Below are positions 1 through 25,447 of a stretch of DNA of 64,000 nt, one piece after another. This DNA is from Panorpa germanica (Eukaryota; Arthropoda; Insecta; Mecoptera; Panorpidae). The first letter of the stretch is position 1. Each line of letters begins with the position of its first letter. The stretch covers positions 43,524,347-43,588,346 of the forward strand of contig OY783203.1 of assembly GCA_963678705.1 (NCBI GenBank). Reading direction: 5' to 3'. The notes beneath the pieces are model-generated. The model did not search any database. It was not told the DNA's origin and saw only the letters and a list, made by a program, of their open reading frames with translations. A program made the position numbers and the translations under genes.

Positions 1-339
1 ATTATGAAGTTATTTAAATAAATAGAATTATTTGTTGATGAACTAAAAAATATATTCAAATATTTTAGACTTAATAATATGATTATAAAACATATATCTT
101 AGGCATTATTTGTGCATTTTTATATGAAAATTATAATTTCATGCATATTACATTTAAAAAATGTTATTTAACATTCTCTGAGAGAATTATTATTATATTA
201 TTTAATTAAATAAAAATCTAGTCAAAAAAATAACATGATTTTGATTAATGAACAATGAACTTAACTTTTGATATGTATTATAGCTAAATAAAATTAAGTT
301 TTTGATTTTAAACAGCCTAAAAAATCAATCATTAGAGAA

Positions 340-560
340 TGAGTTGATTTATTTAATATCTGTCTATAATAGAGATCGAATCTTATTCACCGAAGACCTC
401 CTACTATATGTTGTAGTTTGTAGGACGTTGTTTACACAATGTTTTCCTATTATGTGAACACAGTCAATTTAACATTGATAACTACCATTCCCAGAAAATA
501 TAAAACTGGTCTGACGATCCAACTTGAAGACACAGCAAGTTGCGTTAAGCATAATTACTT
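340..560 (-). mobile_element. SINE copy, diverged
   Basis: Minus orientation: GACCTCCTACTATATGTTG, CCCAGAAAATATAAAACTGG and GAAGACACAGCAAGT follow the order of the full-length copy. Confidence 0.6.
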
Positions 561-1749
561 TTGGTGACACTAGCATAATTATAATAAGTAACCAACCAAT
601 TTTAATATGAAAGATTTTAACGCCTGGAGCTATGCAACAAATATCACACTTATTTATAAAATGCTTTTACATCACCTAAATTAACAAGAAGAAATTAAAA
701 TACTCTTAATAAATGTTAAAATTACTAAATATTCTTTCTTTCTACTTTCTTCGGGCTCATAAAACCAACATAACGCTTTATTTAGACAGGAATGAGTAAC
801 CTTTTATTACAACGGACCATCTACAAATTTAAATTTTTTGAGCGTTACGCATGTAAGAAGCGCATTATATGATTTATTAACAGAATGTTTGATTTTTATT
901 TTGTTTCTATTTTTATAACTATTCCAATCTAGTCTTAAGGACTTGCTCATCATAACACCTTATTGATTGATGTTTATTATAAAAATTAAACTGCATGTAT
1001 TAAGTATGTTTTGCACAATTACACTAACTTATAAAATTTAAACCTTTTCTCCATCGTTGTCCAGCAGGTGTGATACCTCGTCATTAATATGTTGTTGGAG
1101 TCTTTCCTGATGACTCCTAGAAAATTTCCTTGTTACAATGCCCACAGTTTCCAACTATAAGTGTCGGTGAATATCAATGTTTCTAATATACTCGAGTGCT
1201 CCCACGACGTTCCTTAGCACTTTGTTTTAGAATCTTTGGATTAAATCCTGGTATAACCCTATAGCTGGATACCAAAAGTCCATACTGGTTTTAGAATCTG
1301 CTTGTATATTAGTAACTTATTATATACTGACAGAGTGGAATCCTTTCCAACCAGCTGATACAATTCTTTGCATTTTAATAACAAAACGAACATAATTTAA
1401 ATGCAAAAAATTTCATTGCGGATAATAATTGCTCGTAATCATATTTACTTACAAAAAATCTACTAATTTGCATTTCCTGTGAGATTAATATTAAATTATT
1501 ATGAAATGGAAACTGTTTTACAATATATCCATGTTTTTTTTATTTAATGGCTTATTTTCTAATATAAGATTTGATGGGCCGCACTTGCTCTTCCTTATTC
1601 CTTACTTTAGGCAAACAATAGATTGTCCCTGTGTATCGACTGAGTTAAATGAATACAAGTTTAAAGGTATTTTTTTTTGTACTTTTTTGTGAAGCAGATA
1701 CATTCAAACTTGTTTGAGATATTCTGCGAATTCTCAAATAAAACAACGG

Positions 1750-1930
1750 TACAGTGGCTGAGAGTGTAGATACTTGTGCCATATTTTCTGAGTTTGGTTG
1801 TTGTCAAAAATTAATTTCATTATGTGCTCATAATCATAAGACTTATGAGACAGCGGTACAGTAAATACGAGTATATAAGAAGCCACGACACGAAAAGTAT
1901 TGGTAATATTGTAAGACGTCGTTGATAATA
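1750..1930 (+). mobile_element. SINE copy, partial
   Basis: ACAGTGGCTGAGAGTG box A region, then the body motifs (CATAATCATAAGACTTATGA, GCCACGACAC). The box B part is deleted. Confidence 0.5.
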
Positions 1931-2689
1931 GAACTTAACATCTGATATTGAATAAATGTTTCAATTACTCTTTTTATTTTAGGTGATTTAATTTTAATTA
2001 CTAAAGAGATCCAGCGTTATAGAAAATTCTAATGCATGATACAACACATCCAACGATTTGCAATTTCTTTTATACAACAGAGACGCATATAAATGTGTGT
2101 GTGATACGTCATTTACTGAGTGTGAGTTGGGTTGTGTACTTCATTAAGTATTATATTACGATGGTTGTGAAAAAGAAAAAATAATCTCGATTACTTATTT
2201 TTTTCTATAACGTATAATCCATATCTAAAATAAACAGCAAAACTGATTTTCAAATTTGATAACTTCGTCATCTTCTGGATATTTAAAAAAATAAAAAAGT
2301 CAAAATATATGACATAGGTTCACCATTCCTGGTTCTCCGTTGAACTAAGCAATAATAAATTGTGCGGATAAATGCAATGTTATAGTTTTAAAAAAATATT
2401 TTAATAACTTATTTGCAGTGTATTTTAAAACTGTCATAAATTTATTATACATTGAGAGAATAAAGAAATTCGGTCAGCAAAACCGGATTAATCTGTGCGA
2501 GTATATTGTACGGAATTTAAATTGTTAAACATATTTTGTATTTAAAGATGTTTTAACTTTTAGTGTGGTTTTAGTATTCCAATTATATTTAATATCACAG
2601 CCACTTCATTAAAAATAGTGACACTTCAGACAGTGGTAGCTGTTTTTAAGGGGCTGAATTAATAAAAAGTAATTTATGTATTATTATTT

Positions 2690-2887
2690 TTAATTTATAT
2701 ATAAGTAATAAGAAGAAGGCAGATAATAATGATTACTGGATACGCTTGAACGAAAAAGAATAATGTACAGAAATTGTAGACATGTCAGTACTGCAGTGAT
2801 GAATATCGATACAACTGCACAAGTGCCGATTATCAACAACGAATTCGAATATTTGTATTCACCACTTGAACTGGTTGGAGGTCTCAT
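2690..2887 (-). CDS. Doubtful small single-membrane-span protein or exon
   Basis: A minus-strand frame from ATG 2887 to TAA 2690 (65 aa). It has a polar start (M-R-P-P-T-S-S-S-G-E), one hydrophobic span of about 27 residues and a Ser/Tyr-rich tail. Codons are less AT-biased than the surroundings, which is the main reason to list it. No family recognised, no neighbouring exon found. Could be a last exon or chance. Confidence 0.2.
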   Translation of the reverse strand: MRPPTSSSGEYKYSNSLLIIGTCAVVSIFITAVLTCLQFLYIILFRSSVSSNHYYLPSSYYLYIN

Positions 2888-3855
2888 CAAGGACAAAATT
2901 GATGTGTAATATATGTCTAGTGAAAGTGTTCTTTCACTAATTCACGAATTCTACAGAGTAAAATAAGTGGACCATACGAAAACAATTCTTATTGTAAAAT
3001 AAATATAAGAAATGCTTCATATAATATTTCATAAAGAATTTAAAAATTCATATATATATATATTGATCGCTAATATATTAACCATTCAACCCAATAAACA
3101 TTTCTGAATGGGATAATGCAAACGAATTTTTTTTATTATTTGCTGGAGATAGCAATATGATTTGGAATATTTATACAGATCCATTGAAAATATTACGGGA
3201 TGTTTATTACAGCCAATGACGTTGCAATATAAAAAAGTTTTCTTTTTTATCTACATAGTATATTCGCACATAAGCTCTGATGCGATAAACGCCCATTGCA
3301 AAATATCACGAACCGTCACTGATTTCACAGTTACGATTTCACACATTTTAATTTATTTTTATATTCTCTGTACTAGGGGTCCCAAATTACGGCCCGTCAT
3401 GCAGTGTGGTATTGTAAAGATTTAGCTACACCTAATTCAACTTTTCACTATAAAGTTTTTCAAAAGAATTATATTATTGTAACAAACAAAAGTCCACATT
3501 TTATGATTTTGTTATAATTTTTTTCTAACATTGTCCCTTTCTCTTATAATAGTGTTTTAAAACAGTATCACTTCATTTGGAATACTCAAAACAACATTGC
3601 TATGTATTTTTCACCTAACTTTTTTTTTACAATTATTACTTGTTTGAGTTGTTTGGGTGCATTTTGGGTCGAGTTTAGCTGCAAAATCATTTATAAATAA
3701 TGAAAAATTTGTATCCAATGCAGTTAAAATTTAGGCGATATTGTAAAAATTGCAGGAATATTAGGACAATGAAGTAGACGAAGTAGTGTCCATTTTAGAA
3801 AAAAATTGTTTCATATTTTTGGATCAATTTATTAACTACTTATCTAATAATGTTA

Positions 3856-3858
<3 letters not shown>

Positions 3859-3906
<48 letters not shown>
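3859..3906. repeat. (TA)n microsatellite
   Basis: About 24 TA units. Confidence 0.95.
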
Positions 3907-3909
<3 letters not shown>

Positions 3910-4214
3910 CACAACTTAAAAATTTCTAGACAAATGATATTTAATATTTATAAAATCAATTCTTTATTGCACCCGGCGCCTAGTTGAATGCAACTACTAT
4001 AACATTCAGACCAATATTGATTTTCATGACACACTTTCCAAGTTGTTAAGTAGTATCTTATAGTATCACAAAAATTGTGTTTACTAATAATTTAACAATT
4101 AGATAGCTAGATATTAACTATTAAAAAAATATTAAAACAGAAATGAAAGATTTTATAAATTTATTTTTTAATTTTGAATTGTCAGCCTATTGTAAATTAT
4201 AATTGAATCATTGA

Positions 4215-4425
4215 TGACGTACTTATGATGTCATCATGGCCTCAAGTCATCATGTTTATTAAACTACTGCATTATCAGTTTTACAATGATGAATAAATAC
4301 ATCATTAAATTAATTCTGATAACTATCAACTTCAGAGAATATGGAGACGGTCCGGGGATCGAACCATCAAACACAGTAGTCTGGCGAAAAGCATAAATGC
4401 TCTCGGTCACTGTACTGTTCTTTTT
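4215..4425 (-). mobile_element. SINE copy, diverged
   Basis: Minus orientation with GGTCCGGGGATCGAACCAT (box B) and GCATAAATGCTCTCGGTCAC (box A). The 3' end is decayed. Confidence 0.6.
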
Positions 4426-6079
4426 ATTATTGTATAATGTTTTTTAAATATCTATTTAAATATTCTATAAAAAAAAAATATGAATTGCGCCTGAAACAGT
4501 TTGCTTTTATGTTTCAAAGGATACAAGAAGATGATCTTTTGTAATCCAAAAAAGAAGAAGTTTTATGGTTCTATTAATTCAAAAAATAAAAACAATTTAG
4601 AATAAAATAGATTACTTAATCAATAAATTACTTAATAATTACTTATTTAACGTAAATCTTTAAAGAAAATTATGTGTTTTTCATGTTTATTTGACATGAA
4701 AAATGTTATTTAGATAATTATGTTATCCATTTAATTACTACTATTCATAAGACGTCCTTTTTAAATTAAAAAAATCATAACAAGAAATAAAAACGATCAT
4801 AAAATACCTTCAGTAACTTTAGAATCATAAAGTTAAACGGTTTTAGGTAAGTATTAAATCATTTTAGATTAAATATTACTAGGTTTCGCTTAAAATGTTA
4901 GTACTTAAGATAATTTCATGTTTTATGTTTAGCAGACACTGTGAACAAAACATGAGTCTTACATATAAATATATTCATATATGTAAATATGCTAATAATT
5001 CGATTTTTAATTATCTGTTTAAACTTCAGTTTGAAACATTCGAATGTCAAAGTCAAGCGTCGAAGGAACTATCACTTTTGCTCAAACCTCGTGGTTTACT
5101 TTCTTTAGAATAAATACTAAAACAAATATACGTTTATATATTATAGAAATGTCAATGCTAGTATCCAATCTGAACATTTATGTTTTTCTCATTTATGCAA
5201 ATTTCTATTTATTAAAATATTTACCACTTTCTTAAAGGTGTTCTTCGACAATAAATTCATTATTTAATTATTTAAACCTCCCGCTAAAACTACTACAAAC
5301 ATATTATATAAAAACATCTACTATTTATATAAAAAATATTAGTATATTGTTTATGTAGTGTATACATAACTGTATTTAGCAAATTAATTATACTCTCAAG
5401 TAGAAAATTGTTGTTATGCTTACAAATCACACACATCTGATTTGTGGTTATTTTTTAAAATAATTTTTACATAAGAAATTGAAGTGATATTTTTTTATAA
5501 TTACTGTACAGCTGTACATTTACCTCACTTACTAGCTATAAACTACAATAATCTCAAAAATCTACCTATAAACTATGCTTGTGAACTAAATAATGCAAAA
5601 GATATTGATTTCTGATAACTAATAGAAATTGACAGTAATGTTCAGCGCTTATTTCCAGGATGGAACTTCCCTATTGGCGTCGAAGTCAATTACATCACTA
5701 ACAAGTTCTATAATCATAATTTTTTTAATCGCAATAACAGCAACTGCATTTGTTTTGGCCTTGGGACAGGTCTTTTTTTTATTCAATATTGTAATTCCTG
5801 CTATTTTAAGAATTTTCATTAGAATCACACTTTCTATTTTCAATAAATACAGTTATTATAATTAAATAATTATTAATAAATATTAAATGAATTATAGAAT
5901 TTCTATAACGACAATATTGTATATTAATCTATTTATATTATTATTAAAATTGTATATTACGAGTATAATTAAATATTGATTATACTGAACTTAAAATAAT
6001 TATTTTGCTATTTTCTTTTCCTTTAAGTTTACTATGTTTTAAATTTTAGTATTAATATATATTATATAGTATTATTTAG

Positions 6080-6084
<5 letters not shown>

Positions 6085-6124
<40 letters not shown>

Positions 6125-6145
6125 TATCTGATATATATATATATA
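6085..6145. repeat. (TA)n microsatellite, interrupted
   Basis: Two TA runs split by CTATCTGA. Confidence 0.9.
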
Positions 6146-6399
6146 CCATCAGAAGGTGGAAGCAGTAGATCTAGCTGTTGCTAGAACACTATAGTAATAC
6201 AAGCGTTTACCCCCAACAGAGCGACGTTTTCTTAGTGTGTTCCATTTGTTTTAGAAGAAAGAAATTATTTTGGCAACAACAAATTGGCTTGTTATTGGGT
6301 TGCATTTATGCGATGGTAAATAAAAGAAAAATTACTTGTTTTATTGTAATTATTTATAATTTGTTATTGATTAAAAGAATCCATAAAATTTTGATTTAG

Positions 6400-7320
6400 C
6401 AACGTGCTATGATCCAGAACGGAGTCTTGGAAGATCCCAACAATATTCATAGTATATCATTGAGGACGAAGAGGGTGGGGTTACAAGTACGAGAGTCGTT
6501 CAATAGGTACTCGTGTTTCAACGAAATCTCTTTTTTGGTCTATAGACTTTTACCACCGTTTCTACCATGTCTTTAACCCATTAGAAAAATGGAATTTAAC
6601 AAACTCTTCATAAGCACCGTTAACCTCTTCGTTTGAGCTACTTGTTTTCATGTTGAGGGACAGAAAGGAGTCGCAGAGAGTATGGTCGGACCAGAAAAGT
6701 GCAATTAAATTCATGCAATTTGGCAGCGACAATTCATGATGAATGTGCTGATACTATATCATTATGAACAACCACTTCTTTCTTGGCCTTCGATGGGGCC
6801 GTATCTACTTCAATTTCTTATCGAATCAGTCTAATAATTCATTGCAGTATTACCCCGTGATCGTTCTTCTTTTCTGCAAAAAGTACATGAGGATTATTTT
6901 CTTCGAATGCCAATCTTTCTGGCCTATGGGACCATCTTTGCCTCCATCGTGACAGATTCAACTGGAAAAATCCATAATTTTGACTATCCAGGTTTCATGA
7001 ACGGTATATGACTGATTGCTATGACAATAGTATAAAAATAATTTAAAAAAAAAATTGCTATCCAATCTAATCTTCACAGCATCAGTTTTTTTATACATTA
7101 GTACATTACACTAATGGAGTGTTGGAAAAGGCCTTTAAGAAACTTGTTAAGACAAGTTATCCGAGCATTCTCTTCAAGTGACCAGTACAAGTATTTTAAT
7201 CATCTGTTCACTATTCACCTTCCTCCTTGGTCCTCTTCTAGTTATTGTTTATAAGCGATTTGAAATAGAAAATGCAGCCACACCATGTTTCAATGATAAT
7301 GAAGCTGAATACGAGTGAAT
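6400..7320 (+). pseudogene. Possible decayed multi-span membrane protein gene
   Basis: Less AT-rich than its flanks. Frames read in pieces look protein-like: FLRMPIFLAYGTIFASIVTD (about 6900-6960), then HNFDYPGFMNG, and near the end LIICSLFTFLLGPLLVIVYK followed by an acidic tail and stop at about 7318. Stops and frame changes separate them. I do not recognise the family; a processed pseudogene or a relic of a mobile element would both fit. Confidence 0.25.
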
Positions 7321-8154
7321 ACATATATTTTAAAGATGAATCAAATGTAAAATTAAATTAAGAAGTAAGAGTAACGAGTATTAAATAAATTTTGTCATTG
7401 TTTGAATCATGAAAAAATATATTAGTTACTAACGGTAAAAAATAAATAGAATATAAATTGAGGCGTCGAAGCAAGGCTGCTAAGTATTCCGTCTCAAGCT
7501 CCAGAAGTATGAGTTATTATAGATATAGTAATTTCTATTTTACAGAGAATAGATAATTTTTGACATAACATCATTAGAGTACTTAGGTACTATGCTCAAG
7601 TAGTAATTTTTACTGTGTTTTCTCACAATGTAGATAAGCAAATTATTTGTTTTAATTTTATTTAATGTCGACATATATTCTATCTATATATCCCTGTCTC
7701 TATTCAACCTGAAAACTTTGAAAGGCATGGAAAATTAAGAGTGCCTTGTCAGTAGTACGCCCCTGCTTAGTTCTATCTACATACACTACACTAGCTCTAC
7801 TTATGTATTTCATACGAAACAAATTACAGTTCATATATTTTTATTTGAATGATTTTGCTATATATTAACATGTCCTTGACATTCAATTAAGGTTAATATA
7901 CAATTTTCTTCGAAGAGTAATAATACACAATTGTTATTTCTATGTTATACTATTAATAATACATGTTTAAATTTTAATTTGTATCATTTTTTTTTAGCAT
8001 AAATATATTAATTAAAACGTAAATTATGATTCATTATATAGGGACTAATAAATATTAACTTTCATAATTTTACAATTTGATTTTTCGATTTGTACATAAT
8101 AAAAAAAATTTGCTTTAATTTCTTTATAATAGTAACGAAAATTTATTTTATTTT

Positions 8155-8412
8155 TTTATTTAATTTAATTACCATCGGCCTACTTCCGATACTGAGTCCT
8201 ATCACTGCCGACTTATTACAATGTTGGCAGTATTTGTTATTTTATGGCTTTATATTTGTGTACTACACCGCTGTCTAAGTTTATGATTATGGACGTACAA
8301 AATTTATTTAAATTTAACCAGACCAAATAATATAACTCTAGTCGGAGATTGAACCCGAAGACACAACAGTTTTAGTTAAGCATCAACGCTCTAGCCATCT
8401 GCGTCGTCCGCT
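8155..8412 (-). mobile_element. SINE copy, near full length
   Basis: Minus orientation from CCATCGGCCTACTTCCGATA through GAACCCGAAGACACAACAG to CATCTGCGTCGTCC. Confidence 0.75.
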
Positions 8413-10044
8413 ATGTAGTATAGTATAAACCAATGGATTTTATATATCTTTTTTAAATGATTACAGCGGGATTATCAAAGTCAGAAATAAATGGAAAGAA
8501 ACTTATTAAAATCGATATTTTAAAACGATAGTATCACCTTAAAATACACATATAGTTATTTTACAAACAATGAAAATGTACTACAATTTATTAAAAATGT
8601 TTTCTTCCTTAAACTATAAATTAATATTAATATTTGAAGTTGACCCATATGAAGTACCTTTCAACAAGGAATGTAAATTTAAATTTCGCACCATTTTTTA
8701 ACTATCAATATACATCCGTCAATGCGGTGACATTTGGCAGATATTTTGTTCCATTACTAACCTCTTAGTATAAGAACAGCAACGTAGCGTAAAAAAAATT
8801 AGTTGGCTGGTTCTTTGATATTTCTTTTCTTATTGAACCTTGGTAGCACATTTGGATGCTAGGAAATTATTTTAGAATGATTATTTTCATCATAACATCC
8901 TTTTAGCAATGCGAACTTAAATCCAGACAGATTTGTTGTTGCTAACTCCGTGCCAGACAGGAATCGGAACCCGTTACGGTATTACTTCAATAAGAAAACG
9001 TAACTTTTCCTTACTCTAAAAGAACATTATTTTATGGTACTGCATTTTAGGTTATTTAAAACAACCGTAAAATGCGATTAACGTTATTTAAAATAACAGC
9101 CACCATTCTTATAATAAAGTAACATACATAACGTTACTTCAAAATAAATATTTTTTCCAAAATCGATTCTTTTTATTACTACTTGCTAATTATCATCAGT
9201 TTTGCTCATCAAACACAAGCAATAACTAGAGTTAAATCGAAGTATGTCGACTGATAGGATTACTCTCTCGAACTATCAGAGTTTTTATACGTTGGATTAA
9301 AATAAAAAAACGAAAATATTGCTTTTTTCTTGTTGAAAGACCCTTTATTAGTGTCCCAATTTAAAATAATAATACCTTGTAAAAAAATGTATAACCACAG
9401 TCAGCGCACAGTGCAATAATATGTATATGCAAAATATAGGACCACAAACAAATATATACGAGTATATACATACATACGTACGTCTTTATGTATTTACATC
9501 TATTTAAAACCAACAAAATCGAATACGTCGTTAAGTGTTCTGTATTACTGACGAAACGATTCTTACCATCTCTTTCCATTTTAAAATAAATTATGATTAA
9601 AACTTTCCCCGTTTGGAGAAAGCATGTTTTAATATTGAAGGCCACATTTACACGCCGCGCGCCGGCTTTGACTAAACTGACATTAATAAGTAAACTTCCA
9701 TAGATTAAAATAAATAGTTAATATTGTGGTTAAATCTCCATAGTTTACATCCAATTATCTATCGCTGTCGTTATCGTTATCGTGACAGAGTGTATTGTTT
9801 GTTCTATTGTTAAATAAATACTATACTTGTAAAAATGACGCGGTTGTTTTAATATACTCGCATAATAATAATTGTTAATAAATAACCATTTAGTTATGTA
9901 TTTAAATTATAAATTACGTATTATTGCAATTAATGTTATGTTTTGTTAAATTTAATAGTTGGTTATTAAGTGATGTAAAAAAAGATTCTAACAAAATTTG
10001 ATTTATATTGTTTCTCTTTTTCTGTAAATTTTGTTTGTAAAAAA

Positions 10045-21428
<11,384 letters not shown>

Positions 21429-21827
21429 AAATAGTTAATTTATTATCTATAAAACTTTTCCTGAATTATTTATTAGTATACATTATTTCTTTAAATTATA
21501 TACAAAATTGTGAACCATTATTCCATTTCAGCTTATTTATTTTTTCTCACAATATGGTTATTAAGTCTACCTCACCTTTACTTAATTTTATATATAAAAA
21601 TTCAGTAATAATTGATGGTTATATATATTTAATATTATATAGTGCCAAATATTTATTTCATCAACTTTGTTGATAATCTTTGTACTTACTTTTTGGAAAT
21701 ATATTTCTGTTATATTTTTAAGAAATTTTTATTTATTTATTCATACTTATTATGTTATAATTATTTTATTATTTTAAGTAATACTTTGTTGTTTATATTT
21801 CTTTAATTTATAGGCTTATTAATATTT

Positions 21828-21943
21828 TAGGCCTATTTCCGAGGCTGAGTCTTGATCTCCGATGTTTGCAGTTTGGCAACATAAGAGATTTTCGCTGATA
21901 GGACTCAGCATCGGAAATAGACCGACATTAAATAAATAATTTT
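21828..21943. repeat. Hairpin of two SINE 3' ends
   Basis: GGCCTATTTCCGAGGCTGAG on the left and GACTCAGCATCGGAAATAGA on the right are inverted copies of the SINE 3' end, separated by about 45 bp. Lies 400 bp after gene 1. Confidence 0.75.
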
Positions 21944-22511
21944 TTTTTTTAAATCAAGAAAAAAGTATTATTTCACAAACTTTTTCAATAAGTAAATAAT
22001 GAAATTCATGTCTTCGTTTGTTAACCTTGACCATGAAAATATGTTGATATAAAAATACAAATATTTAAGTATTTCACAAATATTTCAGTATCTACACCTA
22101 TATATGTAAAATGTGTAGGAAGTAACCTTAAAAATGAATAAAGAATGTCATTAATCCTGAAATCAAACTCGTTATACGTTATAAATCCCATAAAGTGTCA
22201 GGATTTAAAACGTTCAATGCTCTTTTTATTTTAACATGAAAAAAACCAGTCTGAATCTGAATACAAATAAAAGGCTAAATATAAATAACAAAATTTACAT
22301 ATTTATAACTAATATAAATATATTTACTTTAATTACATGTTAATACGCCTTAAAGTGGCAAAAGTGCGATATATTATTCTCCATAGTTCATCAAAATTTA
22401 TTACATACTATGTTTGACATTGAAAATAAAGTTATATCTACGTATTTTCCTTGTAAAAACCTAATTTACTTGAAATAATACTAAAATGTAAGTCGTAACC
22501 TATGGAATTAT

Positions 22512-23095
22512 TTAGGCTACGGTCCGACTGAGAAATAATTCCACGCGGAAAAAAACGCCGATTCTGTAACAGTTGGAATCATATGAACATGCACACATTA
22601 GCAGATTTATTTCCGCGATTTCTTATATTTTTTTTGTAGAAAATATAGTTAAATGTGAACACACGCACTACGGAATTAATTCCGAAAAATAAAAATAAAT
22701 GTCGGTGCATCTCTTTGGAAGCAGTATGCAAATGTCGCCACATCTCTTTGAACATGCCAGTCTAATGAGACTGGCCAATTTAAATTATTTAAGAAAAATA
22801 TAATTTGAAAAATGTACTTTCATGGAATAACAGTAACCAAATAATTATGTACCTAAACTTCGAAATAAAAATTTATTTTTACTTAAAACAATAATTCCGG
22901 TATCGGTTTAATAACGGTTTGATTTTAAAAATTTTTGGTTTTGAGTCAGTGTGACAATCTCATCTCTGCGCTTGAAGGGCTGATATGGAATTATATGAAC
23001 ATGAACACTTTTGCAATTTTAAATTCGCTTGGGAAAAAAATTGCGAATTGATTTTTACCGCGTGGTTTTTATTCGCAGTGCGGTCAAAGCCTAAG
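22512..23095. mobile_element. Inverted-repeat DNA element, about 584 bp
   Basis: Left end TTAGGCTACGGTCCGACTGA pairs imperfectly with the right end (GCAGTGCGGTCAAAGCCTAA inverted); the CCACGCGG block 30 bp inside is present on both sides. An internal direct similarity (GGAATCATATGAACATGCAC against 22988-23007) suggests that two related copies are nested. No transposase. Confidence 0.55.
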
Positions 23096-23361
23096 ATCAT
23101 CACAGCATTCAATTTGCGTAAAAAAAAAACAAATACGCAGTCTGATCAGGTTTCTATTTGCAAATTTAGTTCTACTAAACTAATAAGTAAAATTGATCAA
23201 AAGGTTATAGTTTATAATACAGCTATTTAACATTTACCTTATTGAACTTTCTTTGCTGTTGCCAGAACTATACTAAATAAAAAATTTAATAATAAAAGTA
23301 AAGAAATTCATAATGCCAATTAGATCTTTATCTTTAAATTTCTTTTAAAATAAATTAATTG

Positions 23362-23520
23362 ATGTGACGACACAGTGGGCAAGACTGCAAGAGCATTTAC
23401 TCTTAACGCTGACTGCTGTATCTTCGGGTTCTATCCTCGCACTAAGTTAATCATAAACTTATTATCGACACTATAAAAACTTCAAACTTAGTTGGAGGTT
23501 GGCGGCTATTAGATAAATAA
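23362..23520 (+). mobile_element. SINE copy, body deleted
   Basis: GACGACACAGTGGGCAAGAC head and TATCTTCGGGTTCTATCC, then a shortened body. Confidence 0.65.
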
Positions 23521-24483
23521 GAGTATCACTGCTTGTCGCATATATAAATTCTACAAAACATTTTTACAAATTTTATACATATTTCTATTAAAATAACCGT
23601 TTGGTCCTGCAATACTTTTATTAATAACATCATTTCTTAGAGATCGATTCTACAATAACATCTGCTTTATATATGATATTTTAGAAAATTCCCCATACTT
23701 AAAATTAATAATAATTCAACAAACAGTTAAAAACAACAACAAATTAAACCTAATCCTAAACCAATTTATCGAAACATTTACAATAACGAAAGTAAAGAAA
23801 CATTTTTTTTTAATTTTATATATTAAAATTATTTTAAAAATCATGTTAAAAAAAATAATTCGTGCGGAAAAACAACTATTTGTTCTTCTTTGTGAACCGT
23901 GTTATTTCGAATCCGTGTAAAACGAGGGTTGGGTGAATTTGAAACCCTTATAGTATTTTTTTTAAATAAATTAAAAATTCCAGAACAATGTATTCATTGT
24001 ACTTATAATAATTACCAATACCTCAAAGCGATTTTTGTCGTTCACTTTACATTGATTAAGACCTACTTATAACCGCGTTATGCTTACGCTTTACAAAAAG
24101 TGACTTTTATTACTCGTAGTTGTATCTTGATACCATCAACCGCTCTTGGTACATTTATGTATTTACTTTTTTACTCTTGTAATTTTCTATTAGAAACTTA
24201 GTTATTTAGTATTAAAGATAATTAGTATTTAAATATAAACTGTTTTTATTAAAATTCCTCGTACATTCCAATTGCCGCATAAATTAACGGTTAATTGTTT
24301 GCCGTCAATGTTAACAATAGATCGTGTGTTATAAGCTCTAACTACACCTTAAAAGAATAACATTAAGACTATGAAGTACTTGTAGTTTATTATTATCGAC
24401 AAGTATCGTTTACATTCATGTATCGTGTATTACATTTGTGTTTTCCAGACTTAGTATACATATATTTGGTTTTTATTTCATTT

Positions 24484-24825
24484 CATTTATTTAACGTCGG
24501 CCTATTACCGATGCTGAGTCCTAGCACTGACGACCTCTTACTACAACTAATACAAAATCAACAGGAAAAAAGCAAAAGTAAATTCGTGTGACTTCACAAA
24601 TAATATTTTCTTTGTCATTTAGAACTTTAGCATTTTAATTTGTTATTTATTTAACGTCGACGTATTTGCGATGCTGTGTCATATCATCGATGACGTCCTA
24701 CTATGTCGCAGTTTTTGTGGTGTCATGGCCCCATATATATGAACACACCGCTGCCTAATAAGTTTATGATTATGTATGTATATACAGAAAATATAACTCT
24801 AATCCGGGGATCGATTTTTTCGATC
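24484..24825 (-). mobile_element. Two SINE copies in minus orientation
   Basis: A 3' end only (24484-24545) and a longer copy (24646-24825) ending at TCCGGGGATCGAT; both begin with TTTAACGTCG. Confidence 0.65.
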
Positions 24826-25447
24826 ATCTATTACAACGAGAAATAAAATTATGAATATCTACATATTAGAATGTTGAAATGCTACTTTTACTAGTATAAC
24901 TTGAAAAGGTTTGTAATTCTTAGTTCAAGCTCAAGGTTTGCGCGGCCTTGTTAAATATCGAGCAGACGGTTTGACTCATAATTGTGCATGCATAGACATT
25001 AGGGTATTGAAACCTTTTATTTACAATATTTACAATTAAGAATATTACTAATTTAAAACTGGTTTTCATTATATGGCTCGTTCTATTTTGAATTGATATA
25101 ACCTTTTTATCTGAATTACTATATATTACTAATTAAAAGCGGCCTCTCTTTGCTATGGCTCAGTTTGATATAAAATAAATGGGAAAGTAAATAAAAAACA
25201 CACACAAACATAGACGACGATCAACTGGAAGGAAACGAAAAAAATGAATTCGATTATCGAACGTTGTGTCAAAATTTGAAGTCAATCGACCTACTACTAG
25301 TTGAGTTTTGCGACCATAAACATACATTTAAGCAAATTTAGGACAATTGCTTTTATTTTGCTAACCTTATATCAATAACGAAAAATAGACAATAACAACT
25401 TATATATAGAGTTTTGTTAAAGATTCGCAATTAACAAATATATTATA

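Larger units (their letters stand above)
1..10044. other. Upstream intergenic region
   Basis: AT-rich. Holds SINE copies (340, 1750, 4215, 8155), TA tracts and the two doubtful coding relics above. A hydrophobic frame at 5638-5865 (+) has one membrane-span-like stretch but no other support. A short GC-rich patch (9650-9670, CGCCGCGCGCCGGC) about 390 bp before gene 1 could belong to its promoter; no clear TATA box or initiator was found. Confidence 0.7.

Noticed and set aside
9361-9645. Minus-strand frame of 94 residues before gene 1
   Set aside because: No domain; composition matches the AT-rich spacer.
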